Source: an uncultured Bacteroidota bacterium
GTDB lineage: Bacteria > Bacteroidota > Bacteroidia > Chitinophagales > Chitinophagaceae
Direction of reading: 5' to 3'
Assembly (NCBI GenBank): GCA_903837525.1
Contig: CAILUU010000054.1
Coordinates: 1 to 64,000, forward strand
DNA length: 64,000 nucleotides
Numbering within the stretch: the stretch's first letter is position 1; each line of letters starts with the position of its first letter. Shown piece by piece: positions 9,026 to 16,915 of this stretch. A model generated the notes under the pieces. It searched no databases. It had not been told where the DNA came from and saw only the letters and a list, made by a program, of their open reading frames with translations. Position numbers and translations under genes: made by a program.

Positions 9026-9622
9026 TTAAAGTAGTTCTTCCTTAGTACAGTCCCATTGATAATCTAATGATTTGGGTTTTATTGTCAGTGCTATATTGTT
9101 ATTTATAAAAACAGTTGATTTTGTAGGAATATCACAGGAAATTACACAACCTGCACCGATAGTAACGTCATCGCCAATTGTAACCCCAGCTACAATAGTG
9201 CAGTTTGCGCCAATCCATACGTTGTTGCCAATTTTAACGCCTTTAATATCCGTTGTCTTTCGGTGATCATATTTATTATGGTTGGAAGTAACGATAACAC
9301 TGTTGGGTCCAATATTTACATTGTTTCCAAGGGTTATTCCGCCAGATGCATTAATGAAAATTCCCGGATTATCACCTGGGTCACAACAAATACCTTTCTT
9401 TATAAATTCTCTACCTATAATTGTTGAAGTACGGTGAACAGGCCAGGGTACATGGCGGTTAAACCCTACTACTTTTTGCATAAAAAAATAATCGTAAATA
9501 ACCTGATAATTTTTTCGGTAACCAAATCTTGGTCTTTTATAGGCGGGGTAACAAAGCTTTATAAACCATCGAAAAAAGGAGTCGTCAAAATATGCTGCAA
9601 TCTTTTTTATAAGAATCTTCAT
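9026..9622 (-). CDS. Hexapeptide-repeat (left-handed beta-helix) acyltransferase
   Basis: A 198-residue acyltransferase of the WbbJ/maltose-acetyltransferase type. The C-terminal two thirds carry hexapeptide repeats (ITLGNNVNIGPNSVI, VKIGNNVWIGANCTI, VTIGDDVTIGAGCVI) that fold as a left-handed beta-helix. SNHNKYDH between coils probably holds the catalytic histidine, as in O-acetyltransferases of this family. The N-terminal 60 residues are basic and aromatic. These enzymes usually transfer acetyl groups to surface sugars, which would fit the flippase convergent with it, but the acceptor is not deducible. Confidence 0.8.
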   Translation of the reverse strand: MKILIKKIAAYFDDSFFRWFIKLCYPAYKRPRFGYRKNYQVIYDYFFMQKVVGFNRHVPWPVHRTSTIIGREFIKKGICCDPGDNPGIFINASGGITLGNNVNIGPNSVIVTSNHNKYDHRKTTDIKGVKIGNNVWIGANCTIVAGVTIGDDVTIGAGCVISCDIPTKSTVFINNNIALTIKPKSLDYQWDCTKEELL

Positions 9623-9770
9623 CTTTCCATTTTTAATTTTCTCAACATATAAAAATTTATAAAACCGTAATATACGGCAGTAATAATTGAAATGTTAAAA
9701 GAACAAATGTAAAATCAATTGTTGAGTTTAGAAAATACTAATAAGTTACAAAAAAATTAAAACCTTGTAG

Positions 9771-9778
9771 TACTTTTG
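9771..9778 (+). promoter_or_regulatory. -7 element (TACTTTTG) close to the rluF start
   Basis: Matches TAnnTTTG and ends 9 bases before the preferred ATG of rluF. The transcript would have a leader of only a few bases. A TTG start at 9776 would overlap the element, which supports ATG 9788. Confidence 0.4.
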
Positions 9779-9787
9779 GCTATAAAT

Positions 9788-10525
9788 ATGGAAGTCAGTT
9801 TAAATAAATATATAAGTGAAAGTGGCTTTTGTAGCCGTAGAGAGGCAGATAAATACATTGAGCAGTGCAGAGTAACTATTAACGGACAAGATGCTAATAA
9901 AGGCAACAGGGTTAAGGTAGGGGATGACGTACGTATTGATGGAGAACGAATTAAGAAAAAAATGTTACCTATTTATATTGCTTTAAATAAGCCCAAGGGT
10001 GTTACTTGTACTACAGACTTAAAGGACAAAGCAAATATTATAGATTTTATCAATCATAAAAATAGAATTTTTCCTATAGGACGATTAGATAAACTTAGTG
10101 AAGGCCTAATATTTTTAACTAACGATGGCGATATTGTAAATAAAATTTTACGAGCCGGAAATAATCATGAAAAAGAGTATTTCGTTACTGTGGGTAAGAC
10201 CATTTCTCCAGATTTTATAAATAAAATGCGGAATGGAGTAAAAATTTTAGGAACCGTTACTAAAAAATGTTTTGTAAAGCAAGAGGGCGATAATAGATTT
10301 AAAATAATTTTAGTACAAGGCTTAAACCGTCAAATACGCCGTATGTGTGAGGCGTTGGGTTACAATGTAGTAGCATTAAAAAGAGTTCGTATTATGAATT
10401 TTACGGTAAGCAATTTACCTACAGGTAAGTGGCGTTATTTTACCCCAACCGAGATTGAAAACATTAATGAAATGCTTATGAATAGCAGTAAAACAGGTGA
10501 TATTGATGAGGGTATGGGGGAGTAA
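9788..10525 (+). CDS. rluF: 23S rRNA pseudouridine synthase RluF
   Basis: A 245-residue protein co-linear with E. coli RluF, which converts a uridine of 23S rRNA (position 2604) to pseudouridine. The S4 RNA-binding domain is at the N-terminus (LNKYISESGFCSRREADKYI). The catalytic motif is GRLDKLSEGLIFLTNDGD, where the Asp is the nucleophile. NKILRAGNNHEKEYFVTV and LVQGLNRQIRRMCEALGYNV are strongly family-specific. ATG 9788 places the S4 domain at the N-terminus as in homologues. The last ~25 residues are acidic and variable. The gene is convergent with smpB, with one base between the two stop codons. Confidence 0.93.
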   Translation: MEVSLNKYISESGFCSRREADKYIEQCRVTINGQDANKGNRVKVGDDVRIDGERIKKKMLPIYIALNKPKGVTCTTDLKDKANIIDFINHKNRIFPIGRLDKLSEGLIFLTNDGDIVNKILRAGNNHEKEYFVTVGKTISPDFINKMRNGVKILGTVTKKCFVKQEGDNRFKIILVQGLNRQIRRMCEALGYNVVALKRVRIMNFTVSNLPTGKWRYFTPTEIENINEMLMNSSKTGDIDEGMGE

Positions 10526-10526
10526 A

Positions 10527-10964
10527 TTATATCCCATATTTTCTTTTAATATCTCTCTCCGTATCTCTTTCCTTCATTGTTTCTCTTTTATCAAATAACT
10601 TTTTACCCTTTCCTAAGCCAATTTCCATTTTGGCAAGACCTTTTTCGCTAATAAATATTTTTAAAGGAATAATACTGTACCCTTTTTCTTTAATTTTTGT
10701 CTCCAATTTTTTCAACTCTCGTTTAGTCATTAGCAACTTACGCTCTTGCATAGGCTCATGATTGGTGTATGTACCAAAGGCGTATTCCGATATATGCAAA
10801 CTTTTTACATACAATTCTCCATCATCAAAATGGCAATAACTGTCGTTAAAACTTGCCTTTCCACTACGTAAACTTTTAATTTCGGTACCCTGTAATACAA
10901 TTCCAGCAATGTATTTATCCTCAAAATAAAACTCATGATAAGCTTTTCTATTGCTCAATTCCAT
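10527..10964 (-). CDS. smpB: SsrA-binding protein SmpB
   Basis: A 145-residue SmpB, the partner of tmRNA in rescuing stalled ribosomes. Family blocks are NRKAYHEFYFEDKYIAGIVL, GTEIKSLRSGKASFNDSYC, ELYVKSLHISEY and the basic C-terminal tail GKGKKLFDKRETMKERD. Its length is typical. A TATCTTTG -7 element ends only 4 bases before the ATG, so the mRNA is likely leaderless or nearly so. Confidence 0.95.
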   Translation of the reverse strand: MELSNRKAYHEFYFEDKYIAGIVLQGTEIKSLRSGKASFNDSYCHFDDGELYVKSLHISEYAFGTYTNHEPMQERKLLMTKRELKKLETKIKEKGYSIIPLKIFISEKGLAKMEIGLGKGKKLFDKRETMKERDTERDIKRKYGI

Positions 10965-10968
10965 TCTG

Positions 10969-10976
10969 CAAAGATA
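10969..10976 (-). promoter_or_regulatory. -7 element (TATCTTTG) abutting the smpB start
   Basis: A perfect TAnnTTTG match on the minus strand, with 4 bases between its G and the smpB ATG. Given the usual distance to the transcription start in Bacteroidota, transcription would begin at or beside the ATG. Confidence 0.6.
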
Positions 10977-10978
10977 AT

Positions 10979-11119
10979 AAGCTAATGGGCTAATTTGCTA
11001 ATATGCTAATTCTCTAGACTGAATGACTTTTATTTTAATCTCTAACCCTCTTAACTCCCTAAACCGTCTAAACCCCCTAAACTTCCTTATCCCCAAACTC
11101 CTAACCTCCTAATCTCCTT
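10979..11119. repeat. Two degenerate short tandem repeats between smpB and smc
   Basis: Bases 10979-11012 hold four spaced copies of GCTAAT. Bases about 11040-11119 hold many variants of CTAAACCCC/CTAACCTCC. Both look like decayed microsatellites with units of 7-9 bases. No gene is visible in the 245-bp spacer. Confidence 0.6.
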
Positions 11120-11176
11120 GTGGATAACTAAGAATAACTTACCCTAGTATCACCCTTAAATTTTACCCCATTCCTT

Positions 11177-11184
11177 TATATTTG
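11177..11184 (+). promoter_or_regulatory. -7 element (TATATTTG) upstream of smc
   Basis: A TAnnTTTG match 25 bases upstream of the smc GTG start. No convincing -33 TTTG was found. Confidence 0.4.
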
Positions 11185-11209
11185 CCCTGTTACACAAAAA
11201 ATAAGAAAA

Positions 11210-14200
11210 GTGCGTTTAAAGAGTTTAGAAATAAAAGGATTTAAAAGTTTTGCCGATAAAACTGTACTCAATTTTGATGAAGGGATTACTGGCGTAATTG
11301 GCCCCAATGGTTGTGGTAAAAGTAATATTATTGATAGTATACGTTGGGTAATAGGAGAGCATAAAATAAGTAACCTACGTAGCGAAAATTTAGAAAGTTT
11401 GGTATTTAATGGTAGTAAAACCAGAAGCGCCAGCGGTTTAGCAGAAGTTAGCCTTACGTTTGAAAATACAAAAAACCTTTTACCCACCGAATTTAATACG
11501 GTAACCGTTACTCGTAAATATTACAAAAATGGCGAAAGTGAGTATCGCTTAAATGATGTACAATGTCGTTTAAAAGATATTCATAATTTGTTTATGGATA
11601 CGGGGATAAGCACAGATAGCTACGCCATTATTGAGCTAGGAATGGTTGATGATATTATAAAAGATAAGGAAAACAGCCGCCGGAAAATGTTGGAGCAAGC
11701 TGCAGGCATTACCATTTATAAAACTCGTAAAAAAGAAGCTAAATTAAAGTTAGATGCTACCGAGCAAGATTTAGCTCGTATAGAAGATTTATTATTTGAA
11801 ATAAATAATCAATTAAAAAGCTTAGAAAGTCAAGCTAAAAAAGCCGAAAAATATTTCGAAATAAAAACCGAATATAAAGAAGTAAGTATAGAATTAGCTA
11901 AAGCATCGTTAGAAGGCTTTAATGTTACGTACAAAAATTTAAACGAACAACAACAATCCGAAGTTGATAAGCGAATAGAAATTGAAACCGCTATTGCAGT
12001 AGAAGAAGCCGCATTAGAAAAAGAAAAGCTTGGGTTTATTGAGCAAGAAAAAGCATTGCATGATTTGCAACAAGCCTACAACGAAATGCTTAGCACTGTC
12101 CGCAATAAAGAAAGTGATAAAAGTCTTACAACACAGCGTTTACAATATTTAAAAGAAAGAGAAACGGGTCTAAACGAATTTTTGAATAAGGCTGGTGGGC
12201 AGTTAAAAGGCTTAGATGAAAGCATCGTTTTTACCAATAATCAAATTAAGGAAGATGAAATAAAGTTAGTAGAATTTGAAGAAGCGTTAGTTAATTTAAA
12301 AGATGCTGTAGAGCAAAAACGAAAAGTTTTTGATGAAAAGCGAAGTAATATTGATGAGTTGCGTAAAGATAATCAAGCTATTCAACGTAATCAATTTGAA
12401 GCGGAGAAACAAGTTGCAGTAGCAGATACGTCTATCCAAAATTTACAACGTAGCATTCATCAACTACAAGATGAAAAACTACAACGCCAGACACAAGTAC
12501 AACAATTAGAAGCTGATAAAAAAGTAAAAGAACAAGAGCTTGAACAAAAGAAAGTGGATTTGCAACAATTGCAAGACCATCAAGAATTTACCAAAGAACA
12601 AATTTTGCAATCACAAAATATGTTGGAAGGTTTGCGTAGCGAGTTAGCTGAAGAAAATAGAAAGTTAGATAGCAAAAAAAATGAACATGATCTTTTAAAG
12701 AGTTTGATAGACTCTATGGAAGGTTATCCAGAGAGTGTTAAATTTTTGCATAAAAATGCCGATTGGAATTATGAGGCTCCTTTACTAAGTGATATTATTT
12801 ATGTAAAAGAAGCCTACAGAGCCGCAGTAGAAAATGTGTTGGAGCCCTACCTAAACTATTACATTGTAAATAATTTACAAGAAGGTTTACAAGCTATTCA
12901 TTTGTTAGATGATAATAAAAAAGGGAAAGCTAACTTTTTTTTACAAGATAAATTTACAGTCTTTGAACAAACATACCAACCAGCAGGAACAATACCAGCA
13001 TTGAGTGTGGTAGAAATAGATAGTAAGTATAGTAACTTGGCAAAGCATTTATTAGGTAATGTTTTTATTGCCGAAAATGAAGATGCCCTACAAAATACCA
13101 ACGGTGCGGTGGTGTTAGAAAAAACGGGTAAATATGTAAAAGGAAAATACAGTTTAACTGGAGGAAGTGTTGGTTTGTTTGAAGGGAAAAAAATAGGAAG
13201 AGCAAAAAATTTAGAAAAATTAATTGAAGAAATCAATACACAAGATGCTCTAGTAACAGTATTAAAAACATCTATTAATGCAAAGCATAACGAAGTAATT
13301 GCATTTAATGAGCAATTGAAAGAAAATGCAATTAAGCAAACCCAACAAGATATTAATAACCTTACCAACCACGTTTTTTCTCTACAAAATAAGTTGGAAA
13401 ATTTATTGCACCTTGAAGAAACAAGTACCAAAAGGGTAGAGGACTTTCAAGGGCAATTGCAAGATAACCATGATGCTATTGAAAGTACAAGAACAGCACT
13501 TGAAAAATTTAATACCCAATTACATGAGTTAAGCGAAAAAATTGGTATCGTTGAGCAAGATTATACCTTGGCTGAGCAAGATTATACCAATGCTACCCAT
13601 ACCTATAACGATAGCAATCTTCAATTTGCAAAACAACAAAATAAAGTTGCCAGTTTAAAACAAGAGTTTGACTTTAAAAGCAATCAATTAAATAATTTAA
13701 AAGTAGAAATTGAGAGTAGTAATACCCAATTACAAGAAGCAGCAGCAAGTATTACCGAAACTGCAACCTCTTTACAACAAGTAGAAGCATTGCTGGTAAC
13801 TATGCTGCAAAATAAAGATGTTGAAGAAAAAAAATTAAACGAAGCTGACCAAGCGTATTACAACCATAGACATGCTTTAGCCCAAAAAGAAAGTGAGCTA
13901 CGCCACAAGCAAAAAAGTAAAGAAGGTATAGACACGTTATTAAATGAAATTAAAGACAAGCTAACCGAGTTAAAATTGCAGTTAGCTGGTATGAAGGAGC
14001 GCTTAAATGTAGAGTTTAAAATAGATTTAGATGTAATTATTAATGAGGCACGTAGCGGTGAAGAACCTTTGGATAGTTTGAAAGAAAGAAGTGAAAGAAT
14101 GCGTAAGCGTTTAGAAAATATTGGCGAAATAAACCCTACGGCAATAGAGGCTTATACCGAAATGAAAAAGCGTTACGAATTTATTTTAGAGCAAAAAAAT

Positions 14201-14725
14201 GACTTAGTAACTGCTAAAGATTCGTTGATGCAAACCATACAAGAGGTAGAGGCCACTGCTAACCAGCAATTTTTAGATACGTTTAATAAAGTAAGAGAAA
14301 ATTTTCAAAAAGTTTTTCAGGCCTTATTTACAGAAGATGATACCGCCGATATGGTTTTGGTAGATCCTAATAATTTAGCCGAAACAGGTATTGATATTGT
14401 AGCTAAACCAAAGGGTAAACGACCATCATCTATTGGTCAATTAAGTGGGGGAGAAAAAACATTAACGGCCACTGCCTTACTATTTGCTATTTATTTAATA
14501 AAACCAGCACCATTTTGTATTTTAGATGAGGTTGATGCACCCTTAGATGATGCCAACGTAGGAAAGTTTACTAATATGATTAAGCAGTTTAGCGAAAACT
14601 CTCAATTTATTATTGTAACGCATAATAAAATGACGATGAGTGCGGTGGATGTAATTTATGGTGTAACCATGCAAGAGCCTGGAGTAAGTAAATTAGTGCC
14701 AGTAGATTTTAGAAGTTTGAATTAA
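11210..14725 (+). CDS. smc: Chromosome segregation ATPase SMC
   Basis: A 1171-residue SMC protein, the core of the bacterial condensin that organises and segregates the chromosome. The N-terminal head has Walker A (GPNGCGKSNIIDSIRWVIGE). Two long coiled coils rich in Q, E, K and L flank a hinge around residues 510-640 (EGYPESVKFL to TGGSVGLFEG). The C-terminal head has the signature IGQLSGGEKTLTATALLFAI and Walker B FCILDEVDAPLDDANV. The start is a GTG giving MRLKSLEIKGFKSF, which matches family N-termini. The length is typical. Confidence 0.97.
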   Translation: MRLKSLEIKGFKSFADKTVLNFDEGITGVIGPNGCGKSNIIDSIRWVIGEHKISNLRSENLESLVFNGSKTRSASGLAEVSLTFENTKNLLPTEFNTVTVTRKYYKNGESEYRLNDVQCRLKDIHNLFMDTGISTDSYAIIELGMVDDIIKDKENSRRKMLEQAAGITIYKTRKKEAKLKLDATEQDLARIEDLLFEINNQLKSLESQAKKAEKYFEIKTEYKEVSIELAKASLEGFNVTYKNLNEQQQSEVDKRIEIETAIAVEEAALEKEKLGFIEQEKALHDLQQAYNEMLSTVRNKESDKSLTTQRLQYLKERETGLNEFLNKAGGQLKGLDESIVFTNNQIKEDEIKLVEFEEALVNLKDAVEQKRKVFDEKRSNIDELRKDNQAIQRNQFEAEKQVAVADTSIQNLQRSIHQLQDEKLQRQTQVQQLEADKKVKEQELEQKKVDLQQLQDHQEFTKEQILQSQNMLEGLRSELAEENRKLDSKKNEHDLLKSLIDSMEGYPESVKFLHKNADWNYEAPLLSDIIYVKEAYRAAVENVLEPYLNYYIVNNLQEGLQAIHLLDDNKKGKANFFLQDKFTVFEQTYQPAGTIPALSVVEIDSKYSNLAKHLLGNVFIAENEDALQNTNGAVVLEKTGKYVKGKYSLTGGSVGLFEGKKIGRAKNLEKLIEEINTQDALVTVLKTSINAKHNEVIAFNEQLKENAIKQTQQDINNLTNHVFSLQNKLENLLHLEETSTKRVEDFQGQLQDNHDAIESTRTALEKFNTQLHELSEKIGIVEQDYTLAEQDYTNATHTYNDSNLQFAKQQNKVASLKQEFDFKSNQLNNLKVEIESSNTQLQEAAASITETATSLQQVEALLVTMLQNKDVEEKKLNEADQAYYNHRHALAQKESELRHKQKSKEGIDTLLNEIKDKLTELKLQLAGMKERLNVEFKIDLDVIINEARSGEEPLDSLKERSERMRKRLENIGEINPTAIEAYTEMKKRYEFILEQKNDLVTAKDSLMQTIQEVEATANQQFLDTFNKVRENFQKVFQALFTEDDTADMVLVDPNNLAETGIDIVAKPKGKRPSSIGQLSGGEKTLTATALLFAIYLIKPAPFCILDEVDAPLDDANVGKFTNMIKQFSENSQFIIVTHNKMTMSAVDVIYGVTMQEPGVSKLVPVDFRSLN

Positions 14726-14744
14726 AGAATAATTTAGTAATGGG

Positions 14745-14780
14745 AAATGGATAATTGTGTAAGGCAGTTATCCATTTTTT
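14745..14780 (+). terminator. Rho-independent terminator after smc
   Basis: A perfect 10-bp stem, AAATGGATAA (14745-14754) with TTATCCATTT (14768-14777), runs into a T-tract 20 bases after the smc stop. Confidence 0.7.
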
Positions 14781-14891
14781 ATTCTGTTTTATAACACCGA
14801 TTGCCCAAATTTTCACCAAAAACAGTTATTATTTCAATGCACTTTTGGGATTTTTTATCTGTCTCAAAAAATCATATTTTATCTTAATCAT

Positions 14892-14918
14892 CATAAAAAC
14901 CTGTCTTTTGGCAGGCAG
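14892..14918 (-). terminator. Possible terminator for the Ycf48-like gene
   Basis: On the minus strand an ACCTG...CAGGT hairpin is followed by TTTTT, just after the stop of the gene ending at 14931. The stem is short, so confidence is limited. Confidence 0.4.
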
Positions 14919-14930
14919 GTCAGCGTTCCA

Positions 14931-15959
14931 TCAAAATACCAATTTCCCAATCCTTCCATTTCCACCACTAAAAAAAATACTCTTGCCATCTTTGGCTTTA
15001 CGTACAGCATGGTAACTTTCTTTACTAATCCATTGCCAAGTTATGCCATTATCTGTACTAATATCTACGCCATTTAGGCCACAGCTAATCCATATTTTCT
15101 TTTTAATAAATTCTACACAACTTCTATACCCATGTGGCGGAATAGTAGGTAAAGTAAAGGTTTTACCACCATCAAATGTAAGCACACAATTGCTTGTAGT
15201 ACTATCTTTAGTATTAAAATCTCCACCCACAACAATCATTTTTTTGCTATTTTTTACAGCAACACTATTAGCACCAGTTGTTGCTGCGTTTTGTATAATG
15301 GGCATTTCAATAATTCTATCTCTAATAAACATTCTGCTTTTTATTCCGCCTGTTACAAACACGGCTTCTTTTTTATTTAGTTTACGAATGTTGGTGCCAC
15401 TACTTGCAAAACAGGCTTCACCTTGCACAACACTCGGCATATTTTGTGCAGGAATGTGTTGCCATGTATTTCCTTCGTCAAACGTTCTAGCAATAAACAT
15501 TTTGCCCTTTATAGGATCGCCTATTACAATGCCACTTTGTTCGTTCCAAAATTCCATAGCATCTAAAAACATGCTAGTATCTTTATTTTCATAAACCACT
15601 TTCCAACTATCTCCACCATCTACAGTTTTTAAAATATAAGCCGGAGCTGTAATACCCATAATTATTGCAGTAGTTTTATCAAAGGCTTCAATATCTCTAA
15701 AATCTATTTTCTCAAAACCCTTTACGGTCATCCATTTCCATGTATTACCACTATCCAAAGACTTGCCAACGGTGCCACCACTACCACTTACCCAAATGGT
15801 TTTATTATCTACCACACTTAAACCACGTAAACTAATCTTATTACCACTGTGTAAAAGTTTTACGGTTTGTGCATTGCAAAAAATAGGCAATAAGAAATAG
15901 GCAATAAGCAATGTGGCGATGTACGATGTACGATGGACGATGGACGACTGTGTGTGCAT
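14931..15959 (-). CDS. Exported Ycf48-like/BNR-repeat beta-propeller protein
   Basis: A 342-residue exported protein with a signal peptide ending FCNAQ. It has repeated BNR/Asp-box motifs (SLDSGNTWKWM, TVDGGDSWKVV, TFDEGNTWQHI, TFDGGKTFTLP, STDNGITWQWI), each marking a blade of a beta-propeller like those of Ycf48-type photosystem-assembly factors and sialidases. In non-photosynthetic Bacteroidota such proteins are common and their function is unknown. The DNA for the first ~25 residues (15880-15955) is made of near-repeats (CGTCCAT/CGTACAT units and ATTGCTTATTGCC units). Its signal peptide may therefore have arisen from repeat DNA, or the true start may differ. Confidence 0.8.
   Translation of the reverse strand: MHTQSSIVHRTSYIATLLIAYFLLPIFCNAQTVKLLHSGNKISLRGLSVVDNKTIWVSGSGGTVGKSLDSGNTWKWMTVKGFEKIDFRDIEAFDKTTAIIMGITAPAYILKTVDGGDSWKVVYENKDTSMFLDAMEFWNEQSGIVIGDPIKGKMFIARTFDEGNTWQHIPAQNMPSVVQGEACFASSGTNIRKLNKKEAVFVTGGIKSRMFIRDRIIEMPIIQNAATTGANSVAVKNSKKMIVVGGDFNTKDSTTSNCVLTFDGGKTFTLPTIPPHGYRSCVEFIKKKIWISCGLNGVDISTDNGITWQWISKESYHAVRKAKDGKSIFFSGGNGRIGKLVF
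15880..15955. repeat. Degenerate heptamer repeats under a signal-peptide coding region
   Basis: Four units of an ACGATGG/ACGATGT type (15917-15948) adjoin two near copies of GGCAATAAGAAATA/GGCAATAAGCAATG (15886-15911). They lie within the start of the gene on the minus strand and keep its frame open. Confidence 0.6.
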
Positions 15960-16004
15960 GGTAGTGTTTTAATAATCATTCAAGAAGATAAAAATACTAG
16001 TTTA

Positions 16005-16040
16005 AATTTCGAATTTCGAATTTATGATTTCGAATTTTAT
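16005..16040. repeat. Short TTCGAATT-type tandem repeat upstream of tcdA
   Basis: Three near copies of ATTTCGAATT lie within 36 bases of the 143-bp spacer between the divergent Ycf48-like and tcdA genes. This is another example of the degenerate short repeats in this window. Confidence 0.5.
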
Positions 16041-16102
16041 AACACTTTAGTAATAAATTTGCTCCACAATTCTTATTTCCTCATTTTTAATTCTTATTTA
16101 TC

Positions 16103-16834
16103 ATGATTCCATACTGGATGAGCCGTACACAACTAATGCTTGATGATGAACGTATTTATCGTTTAATGAGTAAAAACGTTTTAGTTGTAGGGCTTGGCGG
16201 AGTAGGCGGTATTTGTGCCGAAATGATTGCTAGGGCTGGAGTTGGTAAAATGACCATCATTGATGGCGATGTAGTTGATTTAAGCAACACTAATCGTCAA
16301 ATTGTAGCTTTGCACTCCACCGAAAAGCAAAACAAAACTACGGTGCTGGCTGCAAGGTTAAAAGATATAAATCCAGGGCTTGATTTAACCGTAATTACCG
16401 AATTTATTAAAGAAGAACGTACCAACGAAATTTTAGACGCTGGTAATTTTGATTATGCTGTTGATTGTATTGATACGCTAAGCCCAAAAGTTTGGTTTAT
16501 AAAAGCCTGTGTTGAAAGAAAAATAGCTATTGTAAGTGCTTTAGGTGCTGGCGGAAAAATTGATCCATCGCAAATACGAGTTGCAGATATTTCTGAAAGT
16601 TATCAATGTAATTTAGCTAGGTATGTACGAAAATATTTGCATAAAATTGGGGTAAAAAATGGGGTAAAGGTTGTTTTTTCGCCAGAACGAGTAGAGCAAG
16701 AAAAAATCATAGTAACCGAAAAAGCGTATCCAAAAAAATCGGTAATTGGCACTATATCATATATGCCAGCTATTGTTGGGTGTACTACTGCTAGTGTGGT
16801 TATTAGAGATTTGTTAAATACCCCAAACCCCTAA
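16103..16834 (+). CDS. tcdA: tRNA threonylcarbamoyladenosine dehydratase TcdA (ThiF/MoeB-like)
   Basis: A 243-residue E1-like ATP-dependent enzyme that cyclises t6A37 of tRNA to ct6A. The nucleotide-binding loop is VVGLGGVGGICAEMIARAG. DLSNTNRQ, DYAVDCIDT, SALGAGGKIDP and YQCNLARYVRKYLHKIGVK are typical of the TcdA/CsdL branch rather than ThiF or MoeB. The last residues, NTPNP, and the stop are encoded within a CCCC-TAA-AGGGG repeat element, so the original C-terminus may have been replaced. hutH follows on the same strand after 81 bp. Confidence 0.9.
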   Translation: MIPYWMSRTQLMLDDERIYRLMSKNVLVVGLGGVGGICAEMIARAGVGKMTIIDGDVVDLSNTNRQIVALHSTEKQNKTTVLAARLKDINPGLDLTVITEFIKEERTNEILDAGNFDYAVDCIDTLSPKVWFIKACVERKIAIVSALGAGGKIDPSQIRVADISESYQCNLARYVRKYLHKIGVKNGVKVVFSPERVEQEKIIVTEKAYPKKSVIGTISYMPAIVGCTTASVVIRDLLNTPNP

Positions 16835-16915
16835 AGGGGCTTTTGGTGTATAATTATTTAACGTAACTTCATTTTTTAAACTTTAAATATTCTCCCCTTT
16901 AGGGGATTAAGGGGT
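16820..16915. repeat. CCCCTAAAGGGG palindromic element spanning the tcdA stop to the hutH start
   Basis: The left arm (16820-16839) reads ACCCCAAACCCCTAAAGGGG. The right arm (16894-16915) is nearly its reverse complement, CCCCTTTAGGGG then ATTAAGGGGT. The tcdA stop TAA (16832-16834) lies in the left palindrome. The right arm ends on the base before the hutH ATG (16916). The whole intergenic region is therefore one inverted-repeat element. Confidence 0.75.

Noticed and set aside
12898-13431. 177-codon minus-strand frame
   Set aside because: Antisense to the SMC hinge region; no start context or recognisable domain.
14755-15015. Plus-strand frame of 86 codons after smc
   Set aside because: It begins inside the smc terminator hairpin, has no family motif, and its 3' part is antisense to the Ycf48-like gene.
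15043-15594. 183-codon plus-strand frame
   Set aside because: Entirely antisense to the BNR-repeat gene, whose repeated motifs are clear; Leu/Ser/Thr-rich shadow composition.
16103-16834. tcdA as thiF or moeB
   Set aside because: The motif set (YQCNLARYVRKYLHK, SALGAGGKIDP) fits TcdA, and no thiamine or molybdopterin genes adjoin it.
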